From NCBI GenBank assembly GCA_031283155.1, contig JAITCI010000010.1, positions 1 to 40,562 of the forward strand: DNA of 40,562 bases, in the 5' to 3' direction. Every line of letters starts with the position of its first letter. The first letter of the stretch is position 1. Positions 40,441-40,562 of this stretch are shown here, piece after piece. Source of the stretch: Spirochaetota bacterium. Lineage in GTDB: Bacteria > Spirochaetota > JAGLSM01 > JAKPMW01. A program made the position numbers and the translations under genes. A model generated the notes under the pieces. That model was given only the letters and a program-made list of their open reading frames with translations. It was not told the origin of the DNA and searched no databases.

Positions 40441-40541
40441 CGTCGCTTGTACCCACAGGGCATAAACGCGCAAAGCGTGCAAGGCAAGCGCGTACATGGC
40501 CTGTGCCCTGTGGGTAATGTACGCTCTTGCGAGGGGCTGAG
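40441..40541. repeat. Mosaic intergenic repeat with 12-base palindrome
   Basis: ACCCACAGGGCA (40451-40462) pairs exactly with TGCCCTGTGGGT (40504-40515). Inside lie a block identical to 27021-27039 (40473-40491) and, at 40449-40470, a 22-base block identical to 18415-18436. The right end (TGTACGCTCTTGCGAGGGG) is the inverted left end of unit A1. No gene is seen between 40434 and the window end. Confidence 0.85.
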
Positions 40542-40562
40542 AGCGGCTGCGGCTGGGATCTT

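Overview
The window is a moderately GC-rich chromosomal segment that I read as coming from a spirochaete, most probably a treponeme. The evidence is a class I lysyl-tRNA synthetase, a GreA elongation factor carried at the end of a protein of about 905 residues (an arrangement known from Borrelia and Treponema), a UPF0164/PorV-type outer membrane protein, a lipoprotein with the formylglycine-generating-enzyme (FGE) fold, and many short secreted lipoproteins with relaxed lipoboxes. I recognised no phage, insertion sequence, tRNA, rRNA or CRISPR array.

Layout. Positions 77-6115 hold three lipoproteins and a beta-barrel porin: an intact endonuclease/exonuclease/phosphatase-fold enzyme and two related proteins with cadherin-like repeats and a probable OB fold. 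Next come lysS and, convergent with it, a HEAT-repeat protein and a NeuB-family sialic-acid-type synthase. Positions 9652-17555 are a biosynthetic block: coaD, pta, rpmF, plsX, fabH, fabD, fabG, acpP, fabF, rnc. A small lipoprotein and a 42-residue TPR-like protein lie on the opposite strand, followed by der, gpsA and a MerR-type regulator. Positions 21463-26957 are on the minus strand: xseA-xseB, then a TPR protein and the giant GreA. From 27368 rightward lie sppA, a Yip1-like membrane protein, two LptF/LptG permeases, a FlgD-Ig lipoprotein, a PorV-like protein, a TPR protein, another barrel, an FGE-fold lipoprotein and folP. The window ends with a three-subunit xanthine-dehydrogenase-family enzyme behind a near-consensus promoter.

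How it fits together. Envelope building is the main theme: fatty acid and phospholipid precursors (plsX, fab genes, acpP, gpsA, with coaD upstream of CoA), lipid transport permeases, SppA, and many outer membrane or surface proteins. A second, weaker theme is possible nucleic-acid use: a surface nuclease cluster at the left and a purine-hydroxylase-type molybdoenzyme at the right. The link between these two ends is inference only.

Intergenic gaps at about 18290, 20846, 27021 and 40441 carry a mosaic family of small palindromic repeats. Two copies share an identical framework while both arms of their hairpins change together, so pairing is conserved although sequence is not. This is the most unusual non-coding signal here. 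Other points of interest are the FGE-fold lipoprotein with a C-terminus like the variable region of Treponema TvpA, the PorV-like protein next to a T9SS-CTD-like lipoprotein, and the coiled-coil insert in LptF.
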